This document shows positions 13,331 through 24,854 of a stretch of 64,000 nt of DNA, one piece after another. A model generated the notes under the pieces. The model did no database searches and was not told the DNA's origin. It saw only the letters and a program-made list of their open reading frames with translations. Every line of letters starts with the position of its first letter. Positions within the stretch are counted from its first letter, which is position 1. The DNA is from Isoperla grammatica (lineage: Eukaryota > Arthropoda > Insecta > Plecoptera > Perlodidae): NCBI GenBank assembly GCA_945910005.1, contig OX246739.1:6044001-6108000 (forward strand). Direction: 5' to 3'. A program made the position numbers and the translations under genes.

Positions 13331-14366
13331 TTACCCATGTGACAGCGAGGAACAGAGTTCTGCATGGCAACAAACACGTTTCGTTATGATTGGATGCAAT
13401 ACCGTTACCCATGTGACAGCGAGGAACAGAGTTCTGTATGGCAACAAACACATTTCGTTATGATTGGATGCAATACCGTTACCCATGTGACAGCGAGGAA
13501 CAGAGTTCTGCATAGCAACAAACACATTTCGTTATGACGGGATGCAATACCGTTACCCATGTGACAGCGAGGAACAGAGTTCTGTATGGCAACAAACACA
13601 TTTCGTTATGACGGGATGCAATACCGTTACCCATGTGACAGCGAGGAACAGAGTTCTGCATGGCAACAAACACATTTCGTTATGACGGGATGCAATACCG
13701 TTACCCATGTGACAGCGAGGAACAGAGTTCTGCATGGCAACAAGCACATTTCGTTATGACGGGATGCAATACCGTTACCCATGTGACAGCGAGGAACAGA
13801 GTTCTGCATGGCAACAAACACATTTCGTTATGATTAGATGCAATACCGTTACCCATGTGACAGCGAGGAACAGAGTTCTGCATGGCAACAAACACATTTC
13901 GTTATGACGGGATGCAATACCGTTACCCATGTGACAGCGAGGAACAGAGTTCTGCATGGCAACAAGCACATTTCGTTATGACGGGATGCAATACCATTAC
14001 CCATGTGACAGCGAGGAACAGAGTTCTGTATGGCAACAAACACATTTCGTTATGATTGGATGCAATACCGTTACCCATGTGACAGCGAGGAACAGAGTTC
14101 TGCATGGCAACAAACACATTTCGTTATGACGGGATGCAATACCGTTACCCATGTGACAGCGAGGAACAGAGTTCTGCATGGCAACAAACACATTTCGTTA
14201 TGACGGGATGCAATACCGTTACCCATGTGACAGCGAGGAACAGAGTTCTGCATGGCAACAAGCACATTTCGTTATGACGGGATGCAATACCGTTACCCAT
14301 GTGACAGCGAGGAACAGAGTTCTGCATGGCAACAAACACATTTCGTTATGATTGGATGCAATGCAA
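13331..14366. repeat. 74-bp tandem repeat, 14 copies
   Basis: Fourteen copies of a 74-bp unit (ACCCATGTGACAGCGAGGAA, AGAGTTCTGCATGGCAACAA, and CATTTCGTTATGACGGGATG among its segments) start every 74 bp from 13331 to 14293. Variants are single bases: C/T in GCATGG/GTATGG, ACGGG/TTGGA/TTAGA, A/G in CAAACAC/CAAGCAC. The variants alternate along the array, hinting at higher-order duplication. Short overlapping minus-strand frames simply reflect the repeat. Confidence 0.97.
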
Positions 14367-14740
14367 GTAAATCAAATGTAAGAAGCAATCACAGAGGTGG
14401 CTGCAATGAAGTAGAAATAATGCATGGAAACTATGTTTTATATTATGATAAATTACAAATGTTAACATTTGTGACGTCCCGTCATTGTGGAACTTGTTAA
14501 CGGTAACAGTTATATTACAGTTTACTGTTGTGCCGTCTTTTTCGGTCTTATTTATAAGGTGAGTTGGTATTCGTGTGTTTTGTTACCACGATAGTTATTG
14601 AGAAGGCGGTGACTGTTTGAATTTGTTGATTTGTGTTGCCTAGCGACGGTAAAAAGAGTTGGCATTGAAGAGTGGTGTTTGGAAGAGGACGAGGTTTTTG
14701 GTAGAGTGATTGGTTTGATTTCTGCAGTTTGTTTGGGTTA
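14367..14740. other. Flank of the 74-bp array
   Basis: About 370 bp of unique sequence between the 74-bp array and the left 43-bp inverted repeat. No coding potential recognised. Confidence 0.5.
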
Positions 14741-14783
14741 TAGGGAATGCAAGTGCGCCAAAAAGTATCTACTTCCGGTTCAA
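14741..14783 (+). repeat. Left 43-bp inverted repeat
   Basis: Exact reverse complement of 20929-20971. Confidence 0.9.
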
Positions 14784-15843
14784 GCTTGTTTTCACGGGAT
14801 AGGAAAATAACGTGTGAAATAGAAATGTTGGCCTAGAATATGCTCCCATTTATTCCCTATGTTTTTTTTCCCAAAAATAATGGTATCGGATTAACCGTGA
14901 ATTATTTGTTTCTTTATGATAATTTTTGTAAGATCCAGTATTTGATACAATTTAAACTGTAGCGAGTTATCCGAATGTCTACACAATGCTGCTTGTAACA
15001 TCTACGCAAATTGAGCCAACCGAGCTATGCTGAAGCATGGCTGAAGCAAGCGCTAACACGAAGTTAGACAACGTTGTACGAAGACGGGCAGGCGATGGCT
15101 GTACTATGTTGCCAAGCGTATCGCACAGCCTTCACGGCACATATAGGTGGCGTTCGCAATGTTTACTTCGCACTGACATTCTGTGTGTTGCTAGGATACT
15201 TGACGTGTTTCTTCGTCAGTTGATGGTCAGTTGTCTTTATTGCCGTTTCGTGTTTGACAGATGTTTGACAGAAGTTAATTTCACGTGGGGGTAATATAGC
15301 AGCGTTCTATCTGACGCTCGTGTTCGACTGATTTAGCTTGTAATATTATTTATGAACAACTATTACCGATATCAAGAGACATTGACACTGAAAACATTAC
15401 TAAGAGATCTTTCAGAGTAGTAATATGTGTTCCCTATGCCTTTAGAGTATGATAATATGCAGACAGACAAGGGTAGGTCGTCCGTAGCCTAGGCCTATGA
15501 GCAGATGACTAGGGTCCTAGGGCTAACCTTACCAACCTCGAGCTTGGCACACACTTTGTGAATGGAAAGTGATAATTTCGTAAAAGCTTAGTTTGTAAGA
15601 TCCAGCTATTATCGGAACACTCTTCGTTGCCCCTCAATTACTTGCTCGATCCAAACTGCAATTAAACGTGGTACCTCGAAGTGTCAGCTGTCTGTTGTTG
15701 ACATTTTCAAGTGGCCTGCGGTAGGCGGGACTAACCTAACCTATAACTTCGCGGGAAATTAAAAGTATTTCAAACGGTAAATGGTTGTAATACGTTTTTG
15801 CTAAGTATTTATATATAAATTTAGCCTTCAATTTGGAACACAC
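14784..15843. other. Interior of the inverted-repeat-bounded element, left part
   Basis: About 1.06 kb between the left inverted repeat and the LTR retrotransposon. No recognisable gene. The insertion site of the LTR element is the ACAC at 15840-15843. Confidence 0.5.
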
Positions 15844-17615
15844 TGTAGCGGACCCCGTCCCTCTACCCCCTGGCACGCGTCTAGGGTCTATAACTGCTAC
15901 TTGCAAGTCAGCTACGAGGGTAATCGAGAGAGGAGACTACCAAAAGAATCTTGTTTCCTTAGTCAAGCTTCGGTACGATTTTGTTTGTCGGATGTGTGTG
16001 TGTGATAGAGAGTGGGAGCGCTCGCAGCAGACCAGTTAAGGTTGGCTCACGTCCAGCAGGCCCTCTGTACGCGTATGTTTTCGAGAGTGGGAGCGCTCGC
16101 AGCAGACCAGTTAAGGTTGGCTCACGTCCAGCAGGCTCTCTGTATGTGTGTGTTTTCGAGAGTGGGAGCGCTCGCAGCAGACCAGTTAAGGTTGGCTCAC
16201 GTCCAGCAGGCCCTCTGTATGTGTATGTTTTCGAGAGTGGGAGCGCTCGCAGCAGACCAGTTAAGGTTGGCTCACGTCCAGCAGGCCCTCTGTATGTGTA
16301 TGTTTTCGAGAGTGGGAGCGCTCGCAGCAGACCAGTTAAGGTTGGCTCACGTCCAGCAGGCCCTCTTGTATGGTTGTGTATGTCAGAGAGTGGGAGCGCT
16401 CGCAGCAGACCAGTTAAGGTTGGCTCACGTCCAGCAGGCTCTCTGTGTGTGTTTACCTGTGTGTGTATGTAAATGATAGTGTGTGGTGTCAAATCTACCT
16501 AACACTTGGAAACGAAATGAATTCGGAGACCGAAAAAATATCAAACACTTATTTTATGTTGGTAAACTTATATTTATAAAAGCACTCGGTATTTTAACAC
16601 TGAAAATACACTAAGTCCGTAGACCAGTAAAAATATATATTAACACTTGAAAGAAAAGTTTGGCAATACGCAAAAATATTCTATGTGTTAGCTGTACGAT
16701 TATTCGAAAGGTCCCTATGTGAGCTCTCTACGATGCGAGCTCGGACTGATAGCTTTATCACGGTACGTTGTGGGGCTGTTTGTCAAACGAGACTCGGACT
16801 TGAATACCGCGAACACCGTGCTCTCCAGGGCAGCTGTGTAGCGAACACTCCTGTGTTGTCACTGCTGCGCCTCGAAGTCCTACACAGTCATGGAGCGGGA
16901 GCTCCTCGTGTGCTGGTGGAAGTAATCCAATGGTGGTATCCGCGGTACTGATTTAAATGGGCCGCGTTACGAGATTATATAGGCACCGGTGGGGATTGAA
17001 AAAATTGCTTCCCTCTACTGGTGGTAGTGGTGGGGGTTGCGCATGCGCATTTCGGGTCTTTCTGTCGTCTGCACACAGCTGATGTACAGGTGTGCCGACC
17101 TAGGGGTTTACGTATTGCCAAATTTACAAAAATAAAAACTCCAAGTAGGGGGTAGTTTCGAGAGAGTTCGATGAACACTGCTAAAACTGACCCCTGTTTA
17201 CTTTCACTTAAGACTAACATGGAATGATCACTACATATTTAAAACAGAAACTACATGCGCTAAATGCTTTATATGTTCAGCATTGGATTTTACTTAATAC
17301 AACTTGAAATATATTTCGTCACCGTCGCCAATGCACGGCCATATGAATATTATTTATTAACTAAACATTTAAACAGAATAAAGATCTCCTACCTTCAATA
17401 AATGATCGGGAAAGTGGATGTTTCATCACACGACCCTTTAACACTGCTGACATTGACTTATAATAATATAAATAAATAATTTACCTTGTGCGAAGAAGGT
17501 GACAGCTACCTGGATGTGAGATCAACACCACAATACAGTGCTGCCCCCTACCCTGAGTTGGCCGAAATGTTTTCGCGCCTTATTTGAACAGTAACGCCTG
17601 AGCAGGGGCGTTACA
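15844..17615 (-). repeat. LTR (3' LTR of the minus-strand element)
   Basis: 1772 bp, offset exactly 2968 bp from the other copy. It contains a 75-bp minisatellite (16008-16442) and, on the minus strand, a TATA motif (CCTATATAATCTC, 16971-16983) that could be the LTR promoter. Confidence 0.92.
16008..16442. repeat. 75-bp minisatellite inside the LTR, six copies
   Basis: Units start at 16008, 16083, 16158, 16233, 16308 and 16386. The core GAGAGTGGGAGCGCTCGCAG through CACGTCCAGCAGG is constant, and the TG-rich linker varies. Because 75 is 3x25, three long frames stay open through it, up to 177 codons on the minus strand; these are repeat artefacts. GGAGCGCTC is a short palindrome in each unit. 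The same array is present in the other LTR at 18976-19410. Confidence 0.95.
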
Positions 17616-17630
17616 AAACCCCCCACAAAA
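17616..17630 (-). other. Putative polypurine tract
   Basis: On the minus strand a GTGGGGGGTTT stretch directly abuts the start of the 3' LTR, the expected place for the plus-strand primer. It is G-rich and not a textbook A/G tract. Confidence 0.5.
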
Positions 17631-17855
17631 AAAATCTTTAGGGCGAAACAAAATACAATGTTGTTTCGTCAAAAGAGATTTCTGAAGGAAAGCAGATCGG
17701 TGTGAATACATAGAATACAAAACTTACTTCATTAGAAAAATACAAAAAAAATCTATTTCAAAGTTATGTCTAAGAGTATAGAGAATATAAAATTGAAACA
17801 TTTAAACATACACTTTATGTAATTAGCCACGCCGGTGGTCTGGTGGTGCGGGTCA

Positions 17856-18635
17856 TTACTTTGAAGTGAGGTCCCTCCCTGTATCATAACCTTGGCTGAA
17901 CCTAAAGTCACTTTCGGTGTTGAAAGTGAGGCCAGTACTATGGCCAAATCCAGGTGGAGCTTTTACGGTCGGGTATGTGGGCGCAGTTCCGACTTGCCGT
18001 GGTTGGCGAGATTGAAGTTCGGAAAACAATGCCATGGATCTCTTCAGCATAGTCGCCAGCTCTTCCATTTCAACGTTGTTACTTGAGTTTACTCGTTTTT
18101 CTTCGTCTCGTATGTAGCGGTAGTCCTGCACCCGGCCATGGGTGTAATGTGTGACCGGCGTGGTAAAACTTTCTCTAGTTTGAAAGTTCTGGTGAGAGTA
18201 ATTCTCTCCTTCGTTTGGCTGTGCTATACCTGGCCACCACCCCTTATGTGGTGACAGGGGTGCGCAGATAGAAGCACTCTTCTCACGGTAATCTCGTTCT
18301 AGTTTTTCTACATGATTCTCAAACTTTAATTTCAGTTCTTCTAGCTGCATTCGTGTTTCGGGTGATGGCGCGTCTCTTCGGCCGTCACGGTGTAGTTCTT
18401 GGTCCCTCTCTTCTGTTCGAGGTATGTGGTTTTCAAACGTGGATGGGCCTCCTTGCCCCGTTAGTTTTGTATTTAACAAGAGTCCATCTGTGATCTCTTG
18501 AGTATAATTATTTGCTTCGTCTTCTGAGTTTTTCCCCACGTGCATGGGGAAGGTATCTGACACCTCTTTGGGCATTTTGTAATTCCGCCTGTTTACTAAA
18601 ACTAAACTGCGTAGAGAGACTTCGCACTGTAGCAC
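17856..18635 (-). CDS. Gag-like ORF of the LTR element
   Basis: 259 codons on the minus strand, starting about 150 bp downstream of the primer-binding site, where gag is expected. A second Met (MPKEVSDTFP, residue 21) may be the true start. The product is hydrophilic, with a charged, probably coiled-coil stretch in the middle (METRMQ-like, then LEELKLKFENHVEKLERDYR) and a proline/glycine-rich C-terminal part. I see no capsid homology region and no CCHC zinc knuckle, so it looks like an N-terminal Gag remnant. Function is inferred from position; sequence similarity does not show it. Confidence 0.5.
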   Translation of the reverse strand: MLQCEVSLRSLVLVNRRNYKMPKEVSDTFPMHVGKNSEDEANNYTQEITDGLLLNTKLTGQGGPSTFENHIPRTEERDQELHRDGRRDAPSPETRMQLEELKLKFENHVEKLERDYREKSASICAPLSPHKGWWPGIAQPNEGENYSHQNFQTRESFTTPVTHYTHGRVQDYRYIRDEEKRVNSSNNVEMEELATMLKRSMALFSELQSRQPRQVGTAPTYPTVKAPPGFGHSTGLTFNTESDFRFSQGYDTGRDLTSK

Positions 18636-18787
18636 TATTAACCCTTGTGCTACTTTAAGCTTTCTTTTACGTATGCACTAACGAATATTTGTATTGCCAA
18701 CGGAAAATATAATAAGGGGATACTGACTGAAAATAGATACGGTCTCCTACTAATACAGGGTCTGAGTTACGTTTCGTTATAACTCAA

Positions 18788-18805
18788 ATCCCGGACGAGC
18801 CCCCA
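18788..18805 (-). other. Primer-binding site, tRNA-Pro type
   Basis: On the minus strand TGGGGGCTCGTCCGGGAT begins 6 nt after the 5' LTR ends. It is an 18-nt match to the complement of a tRNA-Pro 3' end, the primer type known from several vertebrate gammaretroviruses and some other LTR elements. It fixes the element's orientation. Confidence 0.85.
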
Positions 18806-18811
18806 CTTTTC

Positions 18812-20583
18812 TGTAGCGGACCCCGTCCCTCTACCCCCTGGCACGCGTCTAGGGTCTATAACTGCTACTTGCAAGTCAGCTACGAGGGTAATCGAGAGAG
18901 GAGACTACCAAAAGAATCTTGTTTCCTTAGTCAAGCTTCGGTACGATTTTGTTTGTCGGATGTGTGTGTGTGATAGAGAGTGGGAGCGCTCGCAGCAGAC
19001 CAGTTAAGGTTGGCTCACGTCCAGCAGGCCCTCTGTACGCGTATGTTTTCGAGAGTGGGAGCGCTCGCAGCAGACCAGTTAAGGTTGGCTCACGTCCAGC
19101 AGGCTCTCTGTATGTGTGTGTTTTCGAGAGTGGGAGCGCTCGCAGCAGACCAGTTAAGGTTGGCTCACGTCCAGCAGGCCCTCTGTATGTGTATGTTTTC
19201 GAGAGTGGGAGCGCTCGCAGCAGACCAGTTAAGGTTGGCTCACGTCCAGCAGGCCCTCTGTATGTGTATGTTTTCGAGAGTGGGAGCGCTCGCAGCAGAC
19301 CAGTTAAGGTTGGCTCACGTCCAGCAGGCCCTCTTGTATGGTTGTGTATGTCAGAGAGTGGGAGCGCTCGCAGCAGACCAGTTAAGGTTGGCTCACGTCC
19401 AGCAGGCTCTCTGTGTGTGTTTACCTGTGTGTGTATGTAAATGATAGTGTGTGGTGTCAAATCTACCTAACACTTGGAAACGAAATGAATTCGGAGACCG
19501 AAAAAATATCAAACACTTATTTTATGTTGGTAAACTTATATTTATAAAAGCACTCGGTATTTTAACACTGAAAATACACTAAGTCCGTAGACCAGTAAAA
19601 ATATATATTAACACTTGAAAGAAAAGTTTGGCAATACGCAAAAATATTCTATGTGTTAGCTGTACGATTATTCGAAAGGTCCCTATGTGAGCTCTCTACG
19701 ATGCGAGCTCGGACTGATAGCTTTATCACGGTACGTTGTGGGGCTGTTTGTCAAACGAGACTCGGACTTGAATACCGCGAACACCGTGCTCTCCAGGGCA
19801 GCTGTGTAGCGAACACTCCTGTGTTGTCACTGCTGCGCCTCGAAGTCCTACACAGTCATGGAGCGGGAGCTCCTCGTGTGCTGGTGGAAGTAATCCAATG
19901 GTGGTATCCGCGGTACTGATTTAAATGGGCCGCGTTACGAGATTATATAGGCACCGGTGGGGATTGAAAAAATTGCTTCCCTCTACTGGTGGTAGTGGTG
20001 GGGGTTGCGCATGCGCATTTCGGGTCTTTCTGTCGTCTGCACACAGCTGATGTACAGGTGTGCCGACCTAGGGGTTTACGTATTGCCAAATTTACAAAAA
20101 TAAAAACTCCAAGTAGGGGGTAGTTTCGAGAGAGTTCGATGAACACTGCTAAAACTGACCCCTGTTTACTTTCACTTAAGACTAACATGGAATGATCACT
20201 ACATATTTAAAACAGAAACTACATGCGCTAAATGCTTTATATGTTCAGCATTGGATTTTACTTAATACAACTTGAAATATATTTCGTCACCGTCGCCAAT
20301 GCACGGCCATATGAATATTATTTATTAACTAAACATTTAAACAGAATAAAGATCTCCTACCTTCAATAAATGATCGGGAAAGTGGATGTTTCATCACACG
20401 ACCCTTTAACACTGCTGACATTGACTTATAATAATATAAATAAATAATTTACCTTGTGCGAAGAAGGTGACAGCTACCTGGATGTGAGATCAACACCACA
20501 ATACAGTGCTGCCCCCTACCCTGAGTTGGCCGAAATGTTTTCGCGCCTTATTTGAACAGTAACGCCTGAGCAGGGGCGTTACA
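18812..20583 (-). repeat. LTR (5' LTR of the minus-strand element)
   Basis: Second copy of the 1772-bp LTR, with the same 75-bp minisatellite and the same minus-strand TATA motif (19939-19951). No difference from the left copy was noticed. Confidence 0.92.
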
Positions 20584-20928
20584 ACACTTGTACTAAATGT
20601 TTCAATTAATTATTTTAAATCTGAAGAAGCACGGGTTCGCCATGTTGAATAAATCCCAGTCCGCAGCCTGCTACTGCTACTTGATCTTGTCACGGACAAG
20701 ACTGTGAAGTGCACTATGTGGCAACGCCGCCTCGGTTTGCAGAAGTTTCGATAACACCAAATAATTTAAAAAGTGTCACACTTTTAAATTCACAAAAATT
20801 TAGAGTTAATTTTGAACAATCAGTGTTCACAACGGCATAACTTTGAAACTAACTATTTGAACAGGAAAGATGGCATACACGTTCAAACTTCAGCGCCCAT
20901 GCTAATCTTATGGACCTAAAATATGAGT
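20584..20928. other. Interior of the inverted-repeat-bounded element, right part
   Basis: About 345 bp between the LTR element and the right inverted repeat. No gene seen. Confidence 0.5.
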
Positions 20929-20971
20929 TTGAACCGGAAGTAGATACTTTTTGGCGCACTTGCATTCCCTA
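20929..20971 (-). repeat. Right 43-bp inverted repeat
   Basis: Exact reverse complement of 14741-14783. Confidence 0.9.
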
Positions 20972-21787
20972 TTCATTTCCACGTTTGTGGTAAGTTTCAG
21001 TTCGCCAAGTTTTTATTTAGAAGTAATAGTTGCTGGTTGCATTACAATTTTTGGTATTTTGTATTCGAATTTAGGCGGTTGTGGAGGGGCCATGACACTG
21101 GCCTGAGCTGAATCTAGGCCTAGTACGAGTGGAAGGAGTACGCGGATCGAGGAGCGTACAGACTTTACAGTGGTCAACGGGTATTGTACAAGCCGCAAGA
21201 AAAGAGATACGAACTGTTTTGGTCAATACTAGATTCAACTACAAGTGTTAATAAGTTATTTTAGTTAAACCGTAATACCATGTGTACGGTGGCCACCTTT
21301 CTTTTTTTCCTTTCATTTGTACTGTTACAACTTTGGATACAAGTTCCACGGACGATTCCGCTTCCTCAAATTCATGCCGTAATAAATTGTAAAACTGATT
21401 CAATTGTTAGTCCATACCTATTACCCAGACAGGTATTCTTTGTTCCTCCTGTCTGGTGTTTTTTTTTTTTAAATGAACAAAGTGGCGCCCTACGAAGTTT
21501 TGTGAAGGTTGTGTGTTACGAGAATGAAGGAGATCCACGACCGTTCTCCACAATTGAACCCCTAGCCGGACCCGTGGTAAGAAGTGGTAAACGGTGATGT
21601 TACACATTGAAGCTATGAGCTTGTTGCAATATAATTACACATTGCATGTATTTACAGAACCTTGCAAATTGGCTGCACCATGACATAAGCAAAGCTGATT
21701 TAAAAAAAGATTGATGCTATTTTCATAAAAATATATCCACATAATGGGCATGCCCTTGTTTTCAAAACTCATAATAAACATATATAA
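20972..21787. other. Spacer with an unrecognised 105-codon frame
   Basis: A plus-strand frame at 21280-21597 opens with a hydrophobic stretch (TFLFFLSFVLLQLW) that would pass as a signal peptide. It contains a homopolymeric Phe run from T10, has no domain I recognise, and is overlapped by a minus-strand frame of similar size. I regard it as chance. Confidence 0.25.
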
Positions 21788-23890
21788 CTACTAACAAAAG
21801 TTAAAATCAACTCCTCGCAAAACCATAACAAATGGATTACAGAACGGATTCGTACGGAGTCAAAGGAACTCCTCCGCCTCCATTCTGCCTGTAAGCTACA
21901 TCCTTCTGACACTAATCTAAAGGTAGAATATAATAAGAGGAAAAAATCCCATTCTCGTAATATAAAAGTTACGAAACGCCAGTATCATGACCAACTAATT
22001 TCCACCTCGTCTAATAAATCTAAAACTACATGGCAAATCATCAAATCTGAGACCTCTTCCTCCAAGCAGTCGCCTAATATCTCTCTCGCTGTTGATAATA
22101 ATGTAATTGATGATCCTACTGAAGTAGCCAACCTCTTTAATGTGTTCTTTAAAGAATCCAGTTACGTTCTCCCTCCCGTATCTCACCAGTCCCTAACCTT
22201 TGCTGGAACAAGTTCCACCTCTCCTCTGTTTACTCCGAGACGGCCAATTAATTCGTTCTTTCTTTTCCCTACTAGTGCCACTGAAGTCTTTAAAGTTATG
22301 AGAAAACTTAATTCGAAATACTCCTCTGGCCTCGATGGTATCCCTGGTGCTATCATTGCCAAATGCTCTAGATGGCTAGCGTTTCCCCTTTCTCATGCCA
22401 TCAACCTATCCTTTCATTGTAGCTCATTCCCTTCTATACTTAAACACTCCATGATTATTCCAGTCCACAAGAAAGGAAAAAAAGATGTCCTTAACAATTA
22501 TCGACCCATTTCATTACTGTCATCATTCTCTAAAATCTTTGAACTAACTATGCACTCCCGTCTTTCTTCATTTCTTAATAAATATGATATCCTTGATAAT
22601 AGCCAACATGGCTTCCGCGCACGGAAATCCACAACAACTGCAATCTTCTCTTTCCTCTCTGCGCTATATTCTGCACTTGATAAAGGAGATGAGGCTCTTG
22701 GACTATTTTATGACTTAAGTAAGGCTTTTGACACCATTGATCACCAGCTGCTCCTCAACAAACTTATGTCCATGGGGATTATGGGTCCGGCCCTCAGCTG
22801 GATTGCTTCTTTCCTGTCTAATAGAACCCAATCAGTAAAAATCTCATCCTCCGTAACCAATAAATCAGTTCTTTCTAACCCGCTTCCAATACAGAATGGT
22901 GTTCCCCAAGGCTCAGTCCTTGGTCCTCTTCTTTTCCTACTGTATGTCAACGATCTTCCTAAAATTCTTTCTATAGATTCTGTCTCTGAATATGTGAAAA
23001 GCTTCCTCTCACAATATGCTGATGACACAACCCACCTTTTCACATGCCCAAAGCTCACCAACCAATGTACCAATGACCAATCTGTCCCAAAGCCAACTGA
23101 TCAGCTGCTTATACAAGCTGCCACACTTGGGGCCTCTTGTATGTCCTCATATTGTTCACAAAATCGATTGGCCCTTCAAACGTCTAAAACAGTTTATATC
23201 AAGTTCTGCTCAAGTGTTTTAAAACCAACCTCCAGTCCACTCATTCGTCTGGATGGAAACAGCATTGCAGGGGCCATATCTCACAAAATCTTAGGTCTTA
23301 ATATCACGGAATCTCTTGATTGGTCACCCCACATTAACAATATTGCATCCAGACTGTTAAGTGGTTGTTTTATGCTCCGTAAGCTGAAAATGATTGCTAG
23401 CAAATCATCCCTACTCCTTGTTTATCATGCGTACATTCATTCCATTCTTTCCTATGCTGTCATTTTCTGGGGCTCCTCGCACCATGCACATAGGATTTTT
23501 ATCATTCAAAAACGAGCTGTTAGAATAATAGCTGGGATATCAAGGGGACAATCGTGCAAGCCCCACTTCAGCAATCTTGGTATCCTCACTCTCCCCTCTA
23601 CACTTGTCATGACTGCGGCCACCTTTGTTAGGACTAACCCTGAACTTTTCCCCCTTAACGCTTCGAACCATAGTCACATGACTAGATCTAACTCAAATAT
23701 TTTTATACCCTCTTTCAAACATGCCTTCTTCAAACATAGCCCTGCCTACTTGTGCTCTAAAATTTTTAACTGCCTCCCTGCTGAGATAAAAAATTCTGAC
23801 TCAGTCGCAACATTTAAAATCAATCTAAAAAACTACCTGCTTCAAAAGACTTTCTACAATCTTAACGAATTCCTGATTGCCACTGACTAG
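21788..23890 (+). CDS. LINE ORF2 reverse transcriptase (N-terminally truncated)
   Basis: The frame is open from 21788 without a Met; the first ATG is 22142, giving 582 codons. The upstream part reads WITERIRTESKELLRLH, the usual linker between endonuclease and reverse transcriptase, so 22142 is not a biological start. RT motifs are intact: NYRPISLLSSFSKIFE, QHGFRARKSTTTA, DLSKAFDTIDH, NGVPQGSVLGPLLFLLYVND, and the catalytic YADD at residues 292-295 counted from 22142. After RT come the LDWSPHINNIASR and QKRAVRIIAG signatures and the usual LINE C-terminus (KINLKNYLLQKTFY). No stop or frameshift interrupts it, so the insertion is fairly young. Missing endonuclease makes it inactive. Confidence 0.9.
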   Translation, partial: LLTKVKINSSQNHNKWITERIRTESKELLRLHSACKLHPSDTNLKVEYNKRKKSHSRNIKVTKRQYHDQLISTSSNKSKTTWQIIKSETSSSKQSPNISLAVDNNVIDDPTEVANLFNVFFKESSYVLPPVSHQSLTFAGTSSTSPLFTPRRPINSFFLFPTSATEVFKVMRKLNSKYSSGLDGIPGAIIAKCSRWLAFPLSHAINLSFHCSSFPSILKHSMIIPVHKKGKKDVLNNYRPISLLSSFSKIFELTMHSRLSSFLNKYDILDNSQHGFRARKSTTTAIFSFLSALYSALDKGDEALGLFYDLSKAFDTIDHQLLLNKLMSMGIMGPALSWIASFLSNRTQSVKISSSVTNKSVLSNPLPIQNGVPQGSVLGPLLFLLYVNDLPKILSIDSVSEYVKSFLSQYADDTTHLFTCPKLTNQCTNDQSVPKPTDQLLIQAATLGASCMSSYCSQNRLALQTSKTVYIKFCSSVLKPTSSPLIRLDGNSIAGAISHKILGLNITESLDWSPHINNIASRLLSGCFMLRKLKMIASKSSLLLVYHAYIHSILSYAVIFWGSSHHAHRIFIIQKRAVRIIAGISRGQSCKPHFSNLGILTLPSTLVMTAATFVRTNPELFPLNASNHSHMTRSNSNIFIPSFKHAFFKHSPAYLCSKIFNCLPAEIKNSDSVATFKINLKNYLLQKTFYNLNEFLIATD

Positions 23891-24122
23891 ACTATTATAT
23901 GTATGTATGTATGTATGTTTGTGGTTATGTATGTATGTATGTATTATGTGTTTGTATCATATGTACGTATGTAATATAAATGTAATGTTAAATGTTAAAT
24001 TTCTATGTTTGTTCTTGTTAGTTTTAAGTACATATTCACTCTCTCTCTCTCAAGAGGAGTACACCCTTACATTGTAATGGTCAGTGAACTATGAAATAAA
24101 TATGAAATATGAAATAAATAAA
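21788..24122 (+). mobile_element. 5'-truncated LINE, Jockey-like
   Basis: It contains the second half of a LINE ORF2, then a 3' region with (TATG)n at 23893-23945, a CT run near 24040, and a 3' end of repeated TGAAATAAA/TGAAATA units (24091-24120), typical of LINE tails. The endonuclease domain is missing and the 5' limit is not sharp. The Jockey-like label comes from the overall style of the reverse transcriptase and C-terminal region. Confidence 0.9.
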
Positions 24123-24189
24123 CATGCGGCGTAACTGTGTGATAAATGACGCTCTATTTGTGTATATGTTTCAATTACACGTTTTGTAA

Positions 24190-24651
24190 CAGGGGCGGAC
24201 TGGGATAATAGGCCCGGGATGCTGGGTTTCGGGGCAGCCCGCACGAGGTGGCGTAGCGCAGCTGGGGTCTGGGGCAAAGTCCCAGCCGCCGGAGGCAAAT
24301 ATGCCGAAGGCGCAAAAAGTTTGTTGGGGTTGCATTGAATTTTATGGCTTAAAATATGATTTTAGGAGCGATTAACAGAGGCCACCCTACCAGTAGCAAA
24401 ATAATTTCCATTATATTCAATTAATTACATTGGATATTTACAATAATTTAATATTACAATGTATTCAATTATAATATTAAAATAATACCCATAGAGTGGG
24501 GTTGAGATTTTTTTTAGCAATAAACAGAGAAGTATTTACATCATAGGAACTTTCTGGTAGCAGCCCGGGGGCCCGGACTGCCAAAGGGCCCGGATTTGCC
24601 CAGGGGCCCGGGATGCATCGCATCCCGGCATCCCTAGCTAGTCCGCACCTG
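24190..24651. mobile_element. hAT-like MITE 1
   Basis: 462 bp starting CAGGGGCGGACTGGG and ending AGTCCGCACCTG, flanked by an 8-bp target duplication TTTTGTAA (24182-24189, 24652-24659). The terminal inverted repeats are imperfect over about 30 bp and end in ATGC(C)GGGATGC-like sequence. The 8-bp duplication and CAGGG terminus are the hallmark of hAT elements. There is no coding capacity. It sits in the long last intron proposed for robo. Confidence 0.85.
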
Positions 24652-24854
24652 TTTTGTAACATTAAGTACCTCCTTCCGTGATAAGAGTCCATGCTATTCC
24701 TGTTCAACTAGTTTCATTTTTTGATATGTTTAAGTTTTAACTGTAAATTCAGATTGATTTCACTATGACTTTTCATTTGCCGTTGAGCAACTTCAAAAGG
24801 AAAAGCTAGCTTGACTGTTAATTTAAATGCAAAAGATTACATGATAAGACTCAC

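Larger units (their letters stand above)
15844..20583 (-). mobile_element. Young non-autonomous LTR retrotransposon
   Basis: Two 1772-bp direct repeats (15844-17615 and 18812-20583) begin TGTAGCGG and end GCGTTACA on the plus strand. They flank 1196 bp and are bordered by a 4-bp target duplication ACAC (15840-15843 and 20584-20587). The element reads on the minus strand: the primer-binding site is just inside the right LTR and a G-rich tract abuts the left LTR. The two LTRs look identical along their length, pointing to recent insertion. The interior has only a gag-like ORF; protease, reverse transcriptase, RNase H and integrase are absent. It must rely on proteins from another element. A 4-bp duplication fits Ty3/Gypsy-like or BEL-like integrases. 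Confidence 0.92.
14741..20971. mobile_element. Possible DNA transposon split by an LTR element
   Basis: An exact 43-bp inverted repeat sits at 14741-14783 and 20929-20971 (outer end TAGGGAATGCAAGTGCGCCA). Without the inserted LTR element the enclosed DNA is about 1.5 kb. I see no transposase in it and no clear target-site duplication outside, so its superfamily is unknown. A plus-strand frame at 15037-15294 has no recognisable domain. Confidence 0.5.
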